64,000 nt of DNA, from contig UQPZ01000007.1 of assembly GCA_900543145.1 (NCBI GenBank), positions 1 through 64,000 on the forward strand, written 5' to 3'. The position numbers and the translations under genes were made by a program. Positions 25,268 through 34,529 of the stretch are shown piece by piece. Below the pieces are notes generated by a model, which was not told the origin of the DNA, ran no database searches, and was given only the letters and a program-made list of their open reading frames with translations. Within the stretch, counting starts at the first letter, position 1; every line of letters begins with the position of its first letter. This stretch comes from an uncultured Ruminococcus sp. (GTDB lineage Bacteria; Bacillota; Clostridia; Oscillospirales; Ruminococcaceae).

Positions 25268-26401
25268 ATGGTATTTTTAGAAAATCTGAGAACTGAGCTT
25301 GAAAGCTACAGACCCAAGATCAAAGAGCTATACGAAGTATTTGACATTGAAAACAGCAGGGAGCGTATTCTTGAGCTTCAGGAAAAAGCGGCTGAACCCG
25401 GCTTCTGGGACGACCTTGAGAAATCGCAGAGGGTGCTTCAGGAAACAAGAAACCTGGAAAGCAATATAGAAAAATACTCAAAAATCAAAAGCTCCTTTGA
25501 GGACATTGAAGTAATGCTCGATATGGCGGCGGAAGAAAACGACGAAAGTATGACCGAAGAGATACAAAGCGAAATAGAAGCCCTTGCCAAATCAGTTGAC
25601 GAACTTACGCTGGCTTCACTTCTTACAGGTGAATATGACAAATGCAATGCGATAATCAATTTTCACGCCGGGGCAGGCGGAACCGAAGCACAGGACTGGT
25701 GCGAAATGCTTTTCAGAATGTATAACCGCTGGGGCGATGCTCACGGCTTTAAGGTCAAAACTCTTGACTATCTTGAGGGCGGCGACGCGGGAATGAAAAG
25801 CGCTTCGATAATAATTGAGGGCGAAAACGCATACGGCTATTTAAAAAGCGAGTCAGGTATACACCGTCTTGTACGTATATCTCCTTTTGACAGCTCGGGA
25901 AGCAGGCATACCTCCTTTGCGGCTATAGACGTAATGCCTGAAATTGACGATTCGATTGAAGTGGAAATAAGACCTGAGGATATTGAAATGCAGGTTTACC
26001 GTTCCAGTGGAGCAGGAGGTCAGCATATCAACAAGACCTCGTCGGCAGTAAGACTTATTCATAAGCCTACAGGAATAGTCTGCGCTTGTCAGACTCAGCG
26101 TTCTCAGTTTCAGAACAGGGATTACGCAATGAAAATGCTGAAATCAAAGCTTATAGAAATAAAAGAGCGTGAAAACCTTGAAAGAATTGAAGATATAAAA
26201 GGCGTTCAGAAGGAAATCGCCTGGGGAGCGCAGATACGCTCTTATGTTTTCATGCCGTATACTCTTGTAAAGGATCACAGAACAGGCTTTGAGACCTCGA
26301 ACGTAAACGCCGTTATGGACGGAGATCTTGACGGATTTATAAACGCATATCTTAAATCACTTTCCCTAGGCAGTCTTAACGATGAAGACAAAAAAATATA
26401 G
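25268..26401 (+). CDS. prfB: Peptide chain release factor 2
   Basis: A 377-residue RF2. The stop-codon reader is SPF (ISPFDSSGSRHTS), which marks RF2 rather than RF1, and the hydrolysis motif is GGQ (SSGAGGQHINKTSSAVR). It terminates translation at UGA and UAA. Most bacterial prfB genes contain an in-frame UGA near codon 25 that needs a +1 frameshift. Here the same region reads ELYEVFDIEN continuously (GTA TTT GAC ATT), so no frameshift is needed. The gene is monocistronic, ending at a bidirectional terminator. Confidence 0.97.
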   Translation: MVFLENLRTELESYRPKIKELYEVFDIENSRERILELQEKAAEPGFWDDLEKSQRVLQETRNLESNIEKYSKIKSSFEDIEVMLDMAAEENDESMTEEIQSEIEALAKSVDELTLASLLTGEYDKCNAIINFHAGAGGTEAQDWCEMLFRMYNRWGDAHGFKVKTLDYLEGGDAGMKSASIIIEGENAYGYLKSESGIHRLVRISPFDSSGSRHTSFAAIDVMPEIDDSIEVEIRPEDIEMQVYRSSGAGGQHINKTSSAVRLIHKPTGIVCACQTQRSQFQNRDYAMKMLKSKLIEIKERENLERIEDIKGVQKEIAWGAQIRSYVFMPYTLVKDHRTGFETSNVNAVMDGDLDGFINAYLKSLSLGSLNDEDKKI

Positions 26402-26411
26402 CATAGAAACA

Positions 26412-26439
26412 GCGGATAAGGGTCGAGATCCTTATCCGC
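26412..26439. terminator. Bidirectional terminator between prfB and the EAL gene
   Basis: A perfect 10-base stem, GCGGATAAGG with CCTTATCCGC, 8-base loop, T-rich flank. Confidence 0.88.
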
Positions 26440-26444
26440 ATATT

Positions 26445-28367
26445 TTATGCTTTTATTTCACATATACTAAAGCCTTTAACAGCTTTAAGAAACTCCTTCT
26501 CTTCCAAAGGCTTGGAAAAATAGTTGCCCTGAATAAAATCGCAGTTCATATCCAGCAGCATTCTTACCTGCTCCGATGTTTCAGCGCCCTCGGCGACTAT
26601 CTTCATATTAAGCTTTTTTATCATAGCTATCGTACTTTCGATAGCTATCCTCGCTTTTTCATTTTCAAGAGATTTCCAGACTATCTCCTTTTCAAGCTTT
26701 ATAAATCTGAAGGGAAGATTAAGAAGATAGCTCATATTTGAATATCCTGTCCCGTAATCGTCAAGCGCAAGCTTTATTCCGATCTCAGAAAGCTGTTTTA
26801 TATTCTGCTCCATGATATGCGGAGTATACGCCGCCGAGGGTTCTGTAATTTCCAGACAGATCTGAGACGGGTCTATCTTATATTTGTCCATTATATTGAC
26901 AAAGCTTTCAACTAATCCTGACTGCATACACTGAACCACCGACAGATTTACCTGAACATACTCTATCCCAAGAGCTGTTGCGCTTCCCTTTCTCATAAAA
27001 CGGCAGGCTTCCTCGAAAACGAACTTTCCTATCTTCATAATGCTTCCGTTCTGTTCGGCAATAGGTATAAATTCATCTGGAGGAATATTTCCCAGCTGTT
27101 TATCAAAAAGACGTATCAAAGCCTCACATGAAACTATCCTGTTTTCCTCGGAATCAAAAATAGGCTGATAATTTACTCTGAAGCTTTTCTCTGAAAGCGC
27201 CCTTTCGATCGCTCTTTCAACATCGATCCTGCGTTTTTTATCATAAAGATTTATATCTGCGGTATGCAGAAGCTTGCTTGTAATAAACGCCGACTGCTTG
27301 AACTGCTCTATATAATCCATGACCGTTTCGACGTCAGCTGCGTCCGCAGGACAGTCAATACGCAGAAACAGCGCTGATATCATTGTATCTACAGCGCCTA
27401 TCTTCCAGTTTGAACTGAGTCTTGCGTCGATCTCCCTGTAGATCCTGCCGACCTTGTTATGATCCTTGGAAAATGTAAGCGCAAAGCATTCGTCCTCAAG
27501 ATAATATCCGTCGCCGAGATTGACAAAAGAATAAAGATATTCCGAAAAGCTCCGCAGAAGATTATTTGAAAAACGTCCGCCGAATGTCTTTATAAGCAAG
27601 GTAAAATCAGGTATTCTGATAAGCAGAACCGAAAATTTATTTTCCGCAGAAAAATTTATCATGCAGTTATTTGCAAACGTACTTCTGTTAAGCATTTTAG
27701 TTACTGAATCTATCATATCGTCCTGATTCTGAAGCATAAACATAACCAGCATTATACACAGCGCCCCTCCGAAGCATTCAACAAGAAGCTCGGGATTGAA
27801 CATCTGAACAACTACGGCAGCGCAGGTCATTCCTATAAATCCAGTTATGGAAATAACGACCTGAGTAGAGATCATGCGTCTGTTTCTCAGAGTATAAACA
27901 ACGCCGAAAACAAGATAATAAACCGAAACAGCATAGCAGACAGGCTGTAAAGGCCCTCTTGTATAAACTCCGTCGGCGTCTAGGTAAATTATCCACTCAG
28001 TAAGCGGTGACGTTATGATCAGCAGCAGGTCAACACAGATAGGTATATAAAGCGCAGCCTTGAAGCCCTTTGAGATAGACGTAAAATTATCCGTTAGAAA
28101 CAGCACATACATCATAAATACAAAAGTGATCAGATTATGCGTAAAATAATAAGCAATATGACAGAAGATCTTTGTGCCGCGCCCTACCGTTTCAACTGTT
28201 GTAAACACCGAAAGCAGATCAAAAAAGCAGGATACCGCCGCTGTTCCCAGTAAAAGACCGAATATCTTGTTTCTTCGGCACGGTATTCTCTTTCTGAAAT
28301 AAAATATAACGGCAGTTACGATATAAATTACCAGTGCAGCTATATCATAATGTACTATATAATTCAA
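26445..28367 (-). CDS. Membrane EAL-domain c-di-GMP phosphodiesterase with a degenerate GGDEF domain
   Basis: A 640-residue protein. Residues 1-210 hold six to seven membrane helices, residues about 215-370 a GGDEF-like fold in which the GGDEF loop is replaced (YYLEDECFALTF), so cyclase activity is unlikely, and residues about 385-635 an EAL domain with FRVNYQPIF, CEALIR (the EAL signature), DDYGTGYSNMSYL, VAEGAET and IQGNYFSKPL. All the metal-binding blocks look intact, so it should hydrolyse c-di-GMP. The start is TTG at 28367 with AAGGAAGG upstream. The membrane part may sense an unknown signal. Confidence 0.9.
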   Translation of the reverse strand: MNYIVHYDIAALVIYIVTAVIFYFRKRIPCRRNKIFGLLLGTAAVSCFFDLLSVFTTVETVGRGTKIFCHIAYYFTHNLITFVFMMYVLFLTDNFTSISKGFKAALYIPICVDLLLIITSPLTEWIIYLDADGVYTRGPLQPVCYAVSVYYLVFGVVYTLRNRRMISTQVVISITGFIGMTCAAVVVQMFNPELLVECFGGALCIMLVMFMLQNQDDMIDSVTKMLNRSTFANNCMINFSAENKFSVLLIRIPDFTLLIKTFGGRFSNNLLRSFSEYLYSFVNLGDGYYLEDECFALTFSKDHNKVGRIYREIDARLSSNWKIGAVDTMISALFLRIDCPADAADVETVMDYIEQFKQSAFITSKLLHTADINLYDKKRRIDVERAIERALSEKSFRVNYQPIFDSEENRIVSCEALIRLFDKQLGNIPPDEFIPIAEQNGSIMKIGKFVFEEACRFMRKGSATALGIEYVQVNLSVVQCMQSGLVESFVNIMDKYKIDPSQICLEITEPSAAYTPHIMEQNIKQLSEIGIKLALDDYGTGYSNMSYLLNLPFRFIKLEKEIVWKSLENEKARIAIESTIAMIKKLNMKIVAEGAETSEQVRMLLDMNCDFIQGNYFSKPLEEKEFLKAVKGFSICEIKA

Positions 28368-28671
28368 AATGCCGCCTTCCTTTCAGTAAGCTTAGGCGAA
28401 ACATTTCAGTAAATCGTTTTCGTTCATTTATTTCGCCATGCTTTTTTCTATATTAAATTAATTATATCACTTGAAATTATTTTCGACAATAGACTTCACA
28501 GTTTATTATAACTTTTTTGCTTTCTTGCATAATATAAACGTCTGAAATATATAAGATATATCAAAATGCTCCGAGTTTGCTGATCCTGACGACATGGGAT
28601 TGTTAACTTTTTGAAAATTATATTACGAAACTCTCCGAAAATTTGATTGATTTTAAGTAACAAAATAAAAA
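28368..28671. other. Intergenic stretch with the EAL-gene promoter
   Basis: On the minus strand TTGTCG (28489-28484), 17 bases and TATAAT (28466-28461) with extended TG form a promoter for the EAL gene. A short open frame on the minus strand (28496-28684) has no family resemblance or good ribosome site, so I do not call it. Nothing else is visible. Confidence 0.6.
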
Positions 28672-28701
28672 AACGCCGTTCCAAACTGAAAGAACGGCGT
28701 T
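28672..28701 (-). terminator. Terminator of the fucose operon
   Basis: A perfect 10-base stem, AACGCCGTTC with GAACGGCGTT, followed on the minus strand by a T-run. It lies 15 bases after the fucA stop. Confidence 0.88.
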
Positions 28702-28715
28702 GATTTTATACAAGA

Positions 28716-29390
28716 TCAATGATATTTTTTATATCCCGGATGTTTTCCGGTTACTCCGTATTTTGGACGCATTGAAATAAGCCTGTCGATATTTTCCTTT
28801 GAAATATCAACTGCTCCTCCTAAGATCCTGGCATTGAGAGAGATCTGTGCCTGAAGCTCAAGAGTTTCCATTCTGTAATACGCAGTAATAAGGTCCGCTC
28901 CTACAGTCAGCGCACCGTGATTTTCAAGCAGCATAACGTCATGCTCCTGAAGATACGGAGTTATAGCGTCGGGAACTTCATATGTAGACGGAGTACCATA
29001 CGGAGTAACAGGAACCGAACCTACGGCAATTACCGTTTCGATCATGCAGTAATCGTCAAGCGGCACATGAGCGCAGGCAAAGCCGGTCGCAGCCGGAGGA
29101 TGAGCGTGAACAACGGCTCCGACATCGGGGCGCTGCTCATAGCATCTCAGGTGCATTTTTACTTCTGATGAAGGCTTCCAGCCCTCCTTGGCTTCGATTA
29201 TATTGAAATCTCCGTCGATAAGTCCTATCTTATCAGCCGTAATATAAGCCTTGCTTACTCCCGTCTGAGTGGCGAGAAACCTGTTTTCTCCCACCTTCAC
29301 AGTAACGTTTCCGTCGTTTGCGGCTACCCAGCCCTTCTGCCACATTTTATGGCATATCTCAACCATCTGCTCTTTAATTTCCTCGTACAT
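28716..29390 (-). CDS. fucA: L-fuculose-1-phosphate aldolase
   Basis: About 224 residues of class II aldolase. The zinc-binding histidines are in AVVHAHPPAATGFA and LLENHGALTVG; the phosphate-binding start is NVTVKVGENRFLATQTG. The enzyme splits L-fuculose-1-phosphate into dihydroxyacetone phosphate and L-lactaldehyde in the cytoplasm. I chose ATG 29390 because AAAGGA lies nine bases upstream; the frame extends six codons further to a TTG that overlaps that site. It is the last gene of the fucose operon. The family also covers rhamnulose-1-phosphate aldolase and related enzymes, so the substrate call rests on fucI and fucU. Confidence 0.9.
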   Translation of the reverse strand: MYEEIKEQMVEICHKMWQKGWVAANDGNVTVKVGENRFLATQTGVSKAYITADKIGLIDGDFNIIEAKEGWKPSSEVKMHLRCYEQRPDVGAVVHAHPPAATGFACAHVPLDDYCMIETVIAVGSVPVTPYGTPSTYEVPDAITPYLQEHDVMLLENHGALTVGADLITAYYRMETLELQAQISLNARILGGAVDISKENIDRLISMRPKYGVTGKHPGYKKYH

Positions 29391-29416
29391 AAATTCTAGT
29401 CCTTTCAAAATAATGT

Positions 29417-29962
29417 TTAATTATGAGTTTGCTTATCTGCATTCAATAACAAATATTCATTTCTCAGCAGTGCAAAAACATACATATTATCAAATATTTC
29501 CTTATTTTCTTTTCTCGGAAGCAGTTCTGCGAATTCTGCCTCTTTCCTCATTTTCAATCGTTCAGCCAATTTAACTGATCTTAAATTTCGTGCATTGATT
29601 TCCGCAAAAATACGGCGTGACTTTAAATTTACAAAAGCATGATCAAGCATACCTTTTACGCTCTCATACGCATACCCTTTGCCCTGATATTCGGCGTTGA
29701 AAGTGTAACCCAATTCGCAGTTGCCACCGCTTCGCTCGGAAAAATATATCTTGCCGATAACTTTATTTTCCAAAACCACAGCAAAAAACTCATTACTTAG
29801 GGAAAATTTGACCGCTTCCTGAACGCACGCTTCTTCCGTAAAAGTTTCGTACGGTTCAAAGTATGTAACCTCTTTGTCTGTAAGTATTTCTGCTAAGTCC
29901 TTAAAATCTTCCGGTCTGAACATTCTGATAGATAACCGCTCTGTGGTAAATATATTAGACAT
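29417..29962 (-). CDS. GNAT N-acetyltransferase (RimJ/RimL type)
   Basis: A 181-residue protein. Its start, FTTERLSIRMFRPEDFKDLAEIL, is typical of RimJ/RimL-like acetyltransferases. The acetyl-CoA binding motif reads ELGYTFNAEYQGKGYAYESVKGML, with the Q/R-x-x-G-x-G/A pattern. It probably acetylates a protein N-terminus, a small molecule or an antibiotic; the substrate is unknown. It lies between fucU and fucA on the same strand, 17 and 26 bases from its neighbours, so it is co-transcribed with fucose catabolism though it has no known part in it. Confidence 0.85.
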   Translation of the reverse strand: MSNIFTTERLSIRMFRPEDFKDLAEILTDKEVTYFEPYETFTEEACVQEAVKFSLSNEFFAVVLENKVIGKIYFSERSGGNCELGYTFNAEYQGKGYAYESVKGMLDHAFVNLKSRRIFAEINARNLRSVKLAERLKMRKEAEFAELLPRKENKEIFDNMYVFALLRNEYLLLNADKQTHN

Positions 29963-29979
29963 GCAAAACCTCCTCAGAA

Positions 29980-30414
29980 TCAGACTACTCCTTTTTGCAG
30001 CATTAAATTAGCGTATACCGCCTTTTCACCCGTCGCAACGATAGCGTAGGCAGTCTTTGCCTCTTCATAGAACCTAAAGCGCTCGATTTCGCCGATCGCG
30101 TCAGAACCTCTTTCGTCATGCTTTGCAACTATAGCCTTGTACTCCTCCCAGATCGGAGTTTTTGTGTTGTCGCCGGGCATGACCTGCATAAGGTTTACCG
30201 GCTTTTCAACGTATGTGTCCAGCGGAAACAACTGCAATATAGCGTCCAGAAGTTCGGGAACACCGTGACCGTCACAGCGGATGACCTTTGCGTTTCTTCC
30301 CATGCTTTCGGCGGGGAAGTTGCCGTCCGCAATAATAATTCTATCCGAATGTCCCATCTCGCAAAGCACCTTTAAAAGCTCGGGAGAAAGAATTACAGGT
30401 ATATTTTTCAGCAT
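29980..30414 (-). CDS. fucU: L-fucose mutarotase (RbsD/FucU family)
   Basis: About 144 residues. The family block MGHSDRIIIADGNFPAESMG includes the active-site His and Asp, and the C-terminus EAKTAYAIVATGEKAVYANLMLQKGVV is the usual end. It interconverts the anomers of fucose so that the isomerase receives the alpha form. I chose ATG 30414 (MLKNIPVILSP) since AAAGGA lies nine bases upstream; an ATG three codons earlier touches that site. The FucU-type (not RbsD) call is supported by ILSPELLKVLCEMGH and by context. Confidence 0.92.
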   Translation of the reverse strand: MLKNIPVILSPELLKVLCEMGHSDRIIIADGNFPAESMGRNAKVIRCDGHGVPELLDAILQLFPLDTYVEKPVNLMQVMPGDNTKTPIWEEYKAIVAKHDERGSDAIGEIERFRFYEEAKTAYAIVATGEKAVYANLMLQKGVV

Positions 30415-30485
30415 TGTATTCATTCCTTTCGTATCTTTAGTGAAAATACGGGCAGATGTTGCCGCCCATATTTCAACAACACAAA

Positions 30486-31016
30486 CTATTTGATATGATC
30501 GATAAAATCATTCTTTACTAATTCGTAATCAACGTATGTTTGCGGATTCCCCAGCTGGTCATTCCACGAATTATAGTTTACTCTCAGCCTTTTGAAACCA
30601 AACAGTTCATAAACGTGCTGAGTTCTCGTATTGTTCAGATTTGTATTAAGAATGATTTTCTCATATCCGTGATCATTAAACAGCGAATTTATCAGCATAC
30701 ACAGAACGATTCTTCCAATTCCTTTTTCCTGTTTGGTATGATCGCATCTTTTTATACCGATCTCGACAATGTTGTTACCCTCATTATAGTAATTGCATTC
30801 GCCTATGGGAATACCGTTCAGCTAAATAATATGTCTGGGTGTTGTATTGTCGCTGTCATTTGAAATTTATGCGGCAGCCTTGTCTGCACTTGTACCAATA
30901 CCAAGCGGAAATCCGGCGTGCGCCATGACCCTACCGTCGTTCCACCAACCTGCAAGGATTTTTGCGTCACAAATTTCTGCGTTTCTGATTACGAGATTAT
31001 TGTGTTTTTAATACAT
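30486..31016 (-). pseudogene. GNAT acetyltransferase pseudogene with three in-frame stop codons
   Basis: One continuous frame from ATG 31016 to the stop at 30486 encodes a GNAT-type protein of about 176 residues: NNLVIRNAEICDAKILAGWWNDG, then GIPIGECNYYNEGNNIVEIGIK, KQEKGIGRIVLCML (acetyl-CoA site) and NTNLNNTRTQHVYELFGFK. It is interrupted by TAA at codon 3 (31010-31008), TAA at codon 50 (30869-30867) and TAG at codon 65 (30824-30822). No frameshift is needed to follow it, so decay looks recent or selected. It lies between fucK and fucU. The tail from 30698 could still be translated alone, but lacks half the fold. Confidence 0.88.
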
Positions 31017-31128
31017 ATAGATACTCCTGTTTTCTGCGGAGGACTGTTATTTATCAACCCACCTGTGTTTTGTGTGAATGTTGATAAATGTTTTTTTCAT
31101 ATAATATCACCCTTTTGTATGGTCCTTT

Positions 31129-32592
31129 TTATTTTACTATTTTAAGAAATCTCTCATAAGCCCTGTCCCAATCTTCTGAGTTTTCTCCCTCAAAAAGGAA
31201 AATATCCTCGGAGTTTCTTATGATTTTCCTTGCCTCGCCAATATCTTCAATGTCACCGCTTGCAATAAGTTGAACGGCAATATTTCCAAGAGCGGTAGCC
31301 TCCACAGGTCCGCCGGAAACTTTTATTTTACAGGCGCTTGCCGTAAGCTTTGACAAAAATCTGTCCTTTGTGCCGCCGCCGAACATATAAAGCGTTTCAA
31401 ACTTTCTGCCGGTACATTCTTCAAGCTGCCCGATCGCCGAGCGATATTTGAGCGCAAGACTTTCGTAAATACAGCGCATAATTTCGCCAACGCTTTCGGG
31501 AATCGCCTGCCCCGTGAGCCTACAGTATTCTTTAATACGCCTGGGAATATTTCCGGCAGGAGTAAATTCCGGCGCATCAGGATCGATAAAGCACTTAAAC
31601 GGCTCGGCTTTCTTCGCTAAGTTTTCAAGCTCCATAAAGGAGTACTCCTTGCCTTCTCTTGCCCATTGGCGGCGGCTTTCCTGAATAAGCCACAAGCCGA
31701 TAATATTTTTAAGAAACGACGTTTTGCCCTCGCAGCCAAGCTCATTGGTTACGTTGAGGCGGTTGGAGTTTTCATCAATAATAGGTTCGTCAAGCTCAGT
31801 TCCGAGCAGACTCCATGTTCCGCATGAGAGAAAAGCGAAATCCTTTTCAGCGGCAGGACAGGCGGCGAGCGCAGACTGAGTATCATGACCGCAGACTGCA
31901 ATTATCTTAACGGGCTTTATGTCAAGCTCTTCACATATCTCATCTGAAAGCGTTCCGACACAAACACCGCTATTGACGATCTCAGGCATGAGCGATCTTT
32001 TTATTCCCAAAGCAGACAAAACATCATCTGACCAGCATTTGTTTTTCTGGTCGAAAAGCTGAGTTGTCGAAGCTATCGACTGCTCGGCGTGAATTTTACC
32101 GCTGAGAAAATAAGCAAACAGGTCAGGCATAAGCAAAAGCTTATCCGCACGCTCAAGCAGCTCCGGACGGTTTTTTACAAGGCTCAGCAGCTGAAACGCT
32201 GTATTGATTTCCATAAACTGATTACCTGTTATGTCGTAGAACCTATCCTTGTCGATAAGCTTGAAGCTTTCCTCCATCATTCCCGCCGTTCGTGAATCCC
32301 GGTAATGAATAGGATTCTCCAGCAGTCTGCCGTCTTTATCCAAAAGCCCGAAATCAACGCCCCAGGTATCTATTGCAACACTTTCCACCTCATACGGCTT
32401 AGCCTTTATAAGGCTCTGCTTAATTTCGTGAAAAAGCCTCAGCACATCCCAGTACATGGTTTTGCCCAGAATAACGGGGTCGTTTGAAAATCGGTGAATC
32501 TCTTCAAGAGTGATTTTTTCACCGTCGAACGTGCCGACAATGGCACGACCGCTCGAAGCGCCGAAATCTATCGCCAGTACTTTTTTATACAA
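31129..32592 (-). CDS. fucK: FGGY-family sugar kinase, probably L-fuculokinase (RhaB-like)
   Basis: A 487-residue kinase of the FGGY family. VLAIDFGASSGRAIVG is the N-terminal phosphate loop, DTWGVDFGLLD holds the catalytic Asp region, CGHDTQSALAACP and SCGTWSLLG form the hinge, and MFGGGTKDRFLSKLTASA is the C-terminal nucleotide site. In sequence style it resembles rhamnulokinase (RhaB) more than E. coli FucK; many gut Firmicutes use such a kinase for L-fuculose. Here fucI, fucU and fucA flank it, which makes L-fuculose the likely substrate. The product feeds FucA. Confidence 0.85.
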   Translation of the reverse strand: MYKKVLAIDFGASSGRAIVGTFDGEKITLEEIHRFSNDPVILGKTMYWDVLRLFHEIKQSLIKAKPYEVESVAIDTWGVDFGLLDKDGRLLENPIHYRDSRTAGMMEESFKLIDKDRFYDITGNQFMEINTAFQLLSLVKNRPELLERADKLLLMPDLFAYFLSGKIHAEQSIASTTQLFDQKNKCWSDDVLSALGIKRSLMPEIVNSGVCVGTLSDEICEELDIKPVKIIAVCGHDTQSALAACPAAEKDFAFLSCGTWSLLGTELDEPIIDENSNRLNVTNELGCEGKTSFLKNIIGLWLIQESRRQWAREGKEYSFMELENLAKKAEPFKCFIDPDAPEFTPAGNIPRRIKEYCRLTGQAIPESVGEIMRCIYESLALKYRSAIGQLEECTGRKFETLYMFGGGTKDRFLSKLTASACKIKVSGGPVEATALGNIAVQLIASGDIEDIGEARKIIRNSEDIFLFEGENSEDWDRAYERFLKIVK

Positions 32593-32633
32593 TTTATCAT
32601 CTCCGATCGGGTGTTAACAATATATCAGCCTCT

Positions 32634-32649
32634 GTACACTTTTTTGTAC
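32634..32649. promoter_or_regulatory. GTAC-N8-GTAC dyad between fucI and fucK
   Basis: GTAC at 32634-32637 and 32646-32649, separated by ACTTTTTT. Each is preceded by T on the plus strand, giving TGTAC repeated with a 12-base period. It lies in the short gap after fucI and before fucK. It matches sites upstream of recA and ypeB in this window. Function unknown. Confidence 0.45.
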
Positions 32650-32671
32650 TCATATTCTTTATCCTGAGAAA

Positions 32672-34474
32672 TTATCTGATATTTCTGTACATCGGACCAT
32701 ATGCCGCACACGCTCTGAAATCCTGACCTTCCCTGTCCATGCCAAAAGCGTTCCATGCCGCCGGACGGAAGATCTTGTCCTCCGGAACATTATGCATACA
32801 TACTGGTATTCTCAGCATTGAAGCAAGAGTGATAAGGTCTGCGCCGATATGTCCGTAGCTGATTGCGCCGTGGTTAGCGCCCCAGTTGTTCATTACGTCG
32901 TATGCGGTCTTGAACGCACCCTCGCCCGTAGTTCTGGGTGCGAACCAGGTACAGGGCCATGTATAGTCGGTTCTTTTCCAGAGCTTGTCGGTTACCTCGT
33001 CAGGCAGATGAACCGTATAGCCCTCGCAGATCTGCAGAACAGGTCCGAGACCCTTTACAAGATTAAGCCTTATCATTGTAGCAGGCATTTCGGCTTCCGT
33101 TACAAAGCGTGAGGAATATCCGCCGCCTCTGAAATATCCGCAGTCTGCATAGTTCCAGGTGGTAGCCTTCATGATGTTATCAATGTCGTTGTCGGTTATG
33201 TCGTACCAAGGCTTCATAACGTTGTTTCCATTTTCATCAACAGCCTGACCGTTTGCGTCAAGACAAGCCGCACCTGAATTGATAAGATGGATAAATCCGC
33301 CTGCGTCCTTTGCTACTCCCTCAAGCTCATAACCTGTCGCTTTCTTGACAGCTTCAGGCGACCAGTATGTACGAACATCTGCAAAAATCTGGGCGCGGTT
33401 TGTCAGAAGCTTCATAAAGAGCATACCAAGTCCGTTTAGAACATCGTTTTCCGTAGCAAGAATATAAGGCTCTCTTGCGCCGTTCCAGTCGAACGAGGTG
33501 TTCAGCATTGCCTCGGGGAAATCGCAGTTAGGATAAAAATCAGTCCACTGACGCTGACCCTGGAAGCCTGCGGCAATAGCGTTGTGACCAACAGTTTCTT
33601 CCTCACAGCCCTTAGGAAGCTTATCGTTGCCGTTCATCAAATCCTTGATAATACACATCATCTTAACTACAAATTCCCAGTCTGCGTCCTTCTGCTCTCT
33701 TGTTTTCTGGATCTCCTCTGGATTCTTGTCAAAGCCCTCTATGCATTTTTCCTTAGTCCATACAAGAGCCTTTTGGAACTCTTCCTCGTCGTAAATACCC
33801 TCGGTCATTCGTCTGATAACTTCAACCTCGTCCACCGATTCAACTCTCATTCCGAGATATTCCTCAATAAACGCCGGGTCGATGATAGAGCCGCCGATTC
33901 CCATTGTAACAGAACCGATCTGAAGGTATGATTTTCCTCTCATAGTAGCGCAGGCAACAGCCGCACGGCCGAAGCGGAGCAGCTTTTCCTTAACGTCTGC
34001 CGGAATTGTAGTATCGTCAGCCTCCTGAACGTCATGACCGTAAATTCCGAATGCCGGAAGTCCTTTCTGAGCGTGAGTAGCAAGCACAGATGCAAGATAA
34101 ACCGCACCGGGACGCTCAGTTCCGTTGAAGCCCCAAACTCCCTTTATCGTCATAGGATCCATATCCATAGTTTCAGCGCCGTAGCACCAGCATGGAGTAA
34201 CCGTCAGAGTTATGTCAACTCCGGCTTTCTTGAATTTATCGGCACAGGCGGCGGCTTCCGCAACTCTGCCTATAGTTGTATCGGCTATGATTACCTTTAC
34301 AGGCTCGCCGTTTGAATACTTAATATTATCCTCAAACAGCTTTGCCGCCGATCTAGCCATATTCATTGTCTGCTCTTCCAAAGAACCCCTTACGTTAAGA
34401 ACCCCCCGTCTTCCGTCAATAGTCGGACGGATTCCTATAACCGGGTAATCTCCGATAAGTCTTGATTTTGCCAT
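32672..34474 (-). CDS. fucI: L-fucose isomerase
   Basis: A 600-residue enzyme with the FucI start YPVIGIRPTIDGRRGVLNVRGSLEEQTM. The segments GVWGFNGTERPGAVYLA, SVTMGIGGSIIDPAFIEEYLGMRVE and the end VCMHNVPEDKIFRPAAWNAFGMDREGQDFRACAAYGP are family hallmarks; the Mn2+-binding Glu, Asp and His residues fall within them. It converts L-fucose to L-fuculose in the cytoplasm, the first step after uptake. RBS AGGAGG precedes the ATG. It is the first gene of the operon. No fucose permease or fucosidase lies in the window. Confidence 0.96.
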   Translation of the reverse strand: MAKSRLIGDYPVIGIRPTIDGRRGVLNVRGSLEEQTMNMARSAAKLFEDNIKYSNGEPVKVIIADTTIGRVAEAAACADKFKKAGVDITLTVTPCWCYGAETMDMDPMTIKGVWGFNGTERPGAVYLASVLATHAQKGLPAFGIYGHDVQEADDTTIPADVKEKLLRFGRAAVACATMRGKSYLQIGSVTMGIGGSIIDPAFIEEYLGMRVESVDEVEVIRRMTEGIYDEEEFQKALVWTKEKCIEGFDKNPEEIQKTREQKDADWEFVVKMMCIIKDLMNGNDKLPKGCEEETVGHNAIAAGFQGQRQWTDFYPNCDFPEAMLNTSFDWNGAREPYILATENDVLNGLGMLFMKLLTNRAQIFADVRTYWSPEAVKKATGYELEGVAKDAGGFIHLINSGAACLDANGQAVDENGNNVMKPWYDITDNDIDNIMKATTWNYADCGYFRGGGYSSRFVTEAEMPATMIRLNLVKGLGPVLQICEGYTVHLPDEVTDKLWKRTDYTWPCTWFAPRTTGEGAFKTAYDVMNNWGANHGAISYGHIGADLITLASMLRIPVCMHNVPEDKIFRPAAWNAFGMDREGQDFRACAAYGPMYRNIR

Positions 34475-34529
34475 AATAAAACCTCCTGAAAATTTCTGAT
34501 TTACAATGTATTTCCGCCGCCCTAAAGCG

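Noticed and set aside
25340..25360. Programmed frameshift site in prfB
   Set aside because: No in-frame UGA is present; the frame runs through.
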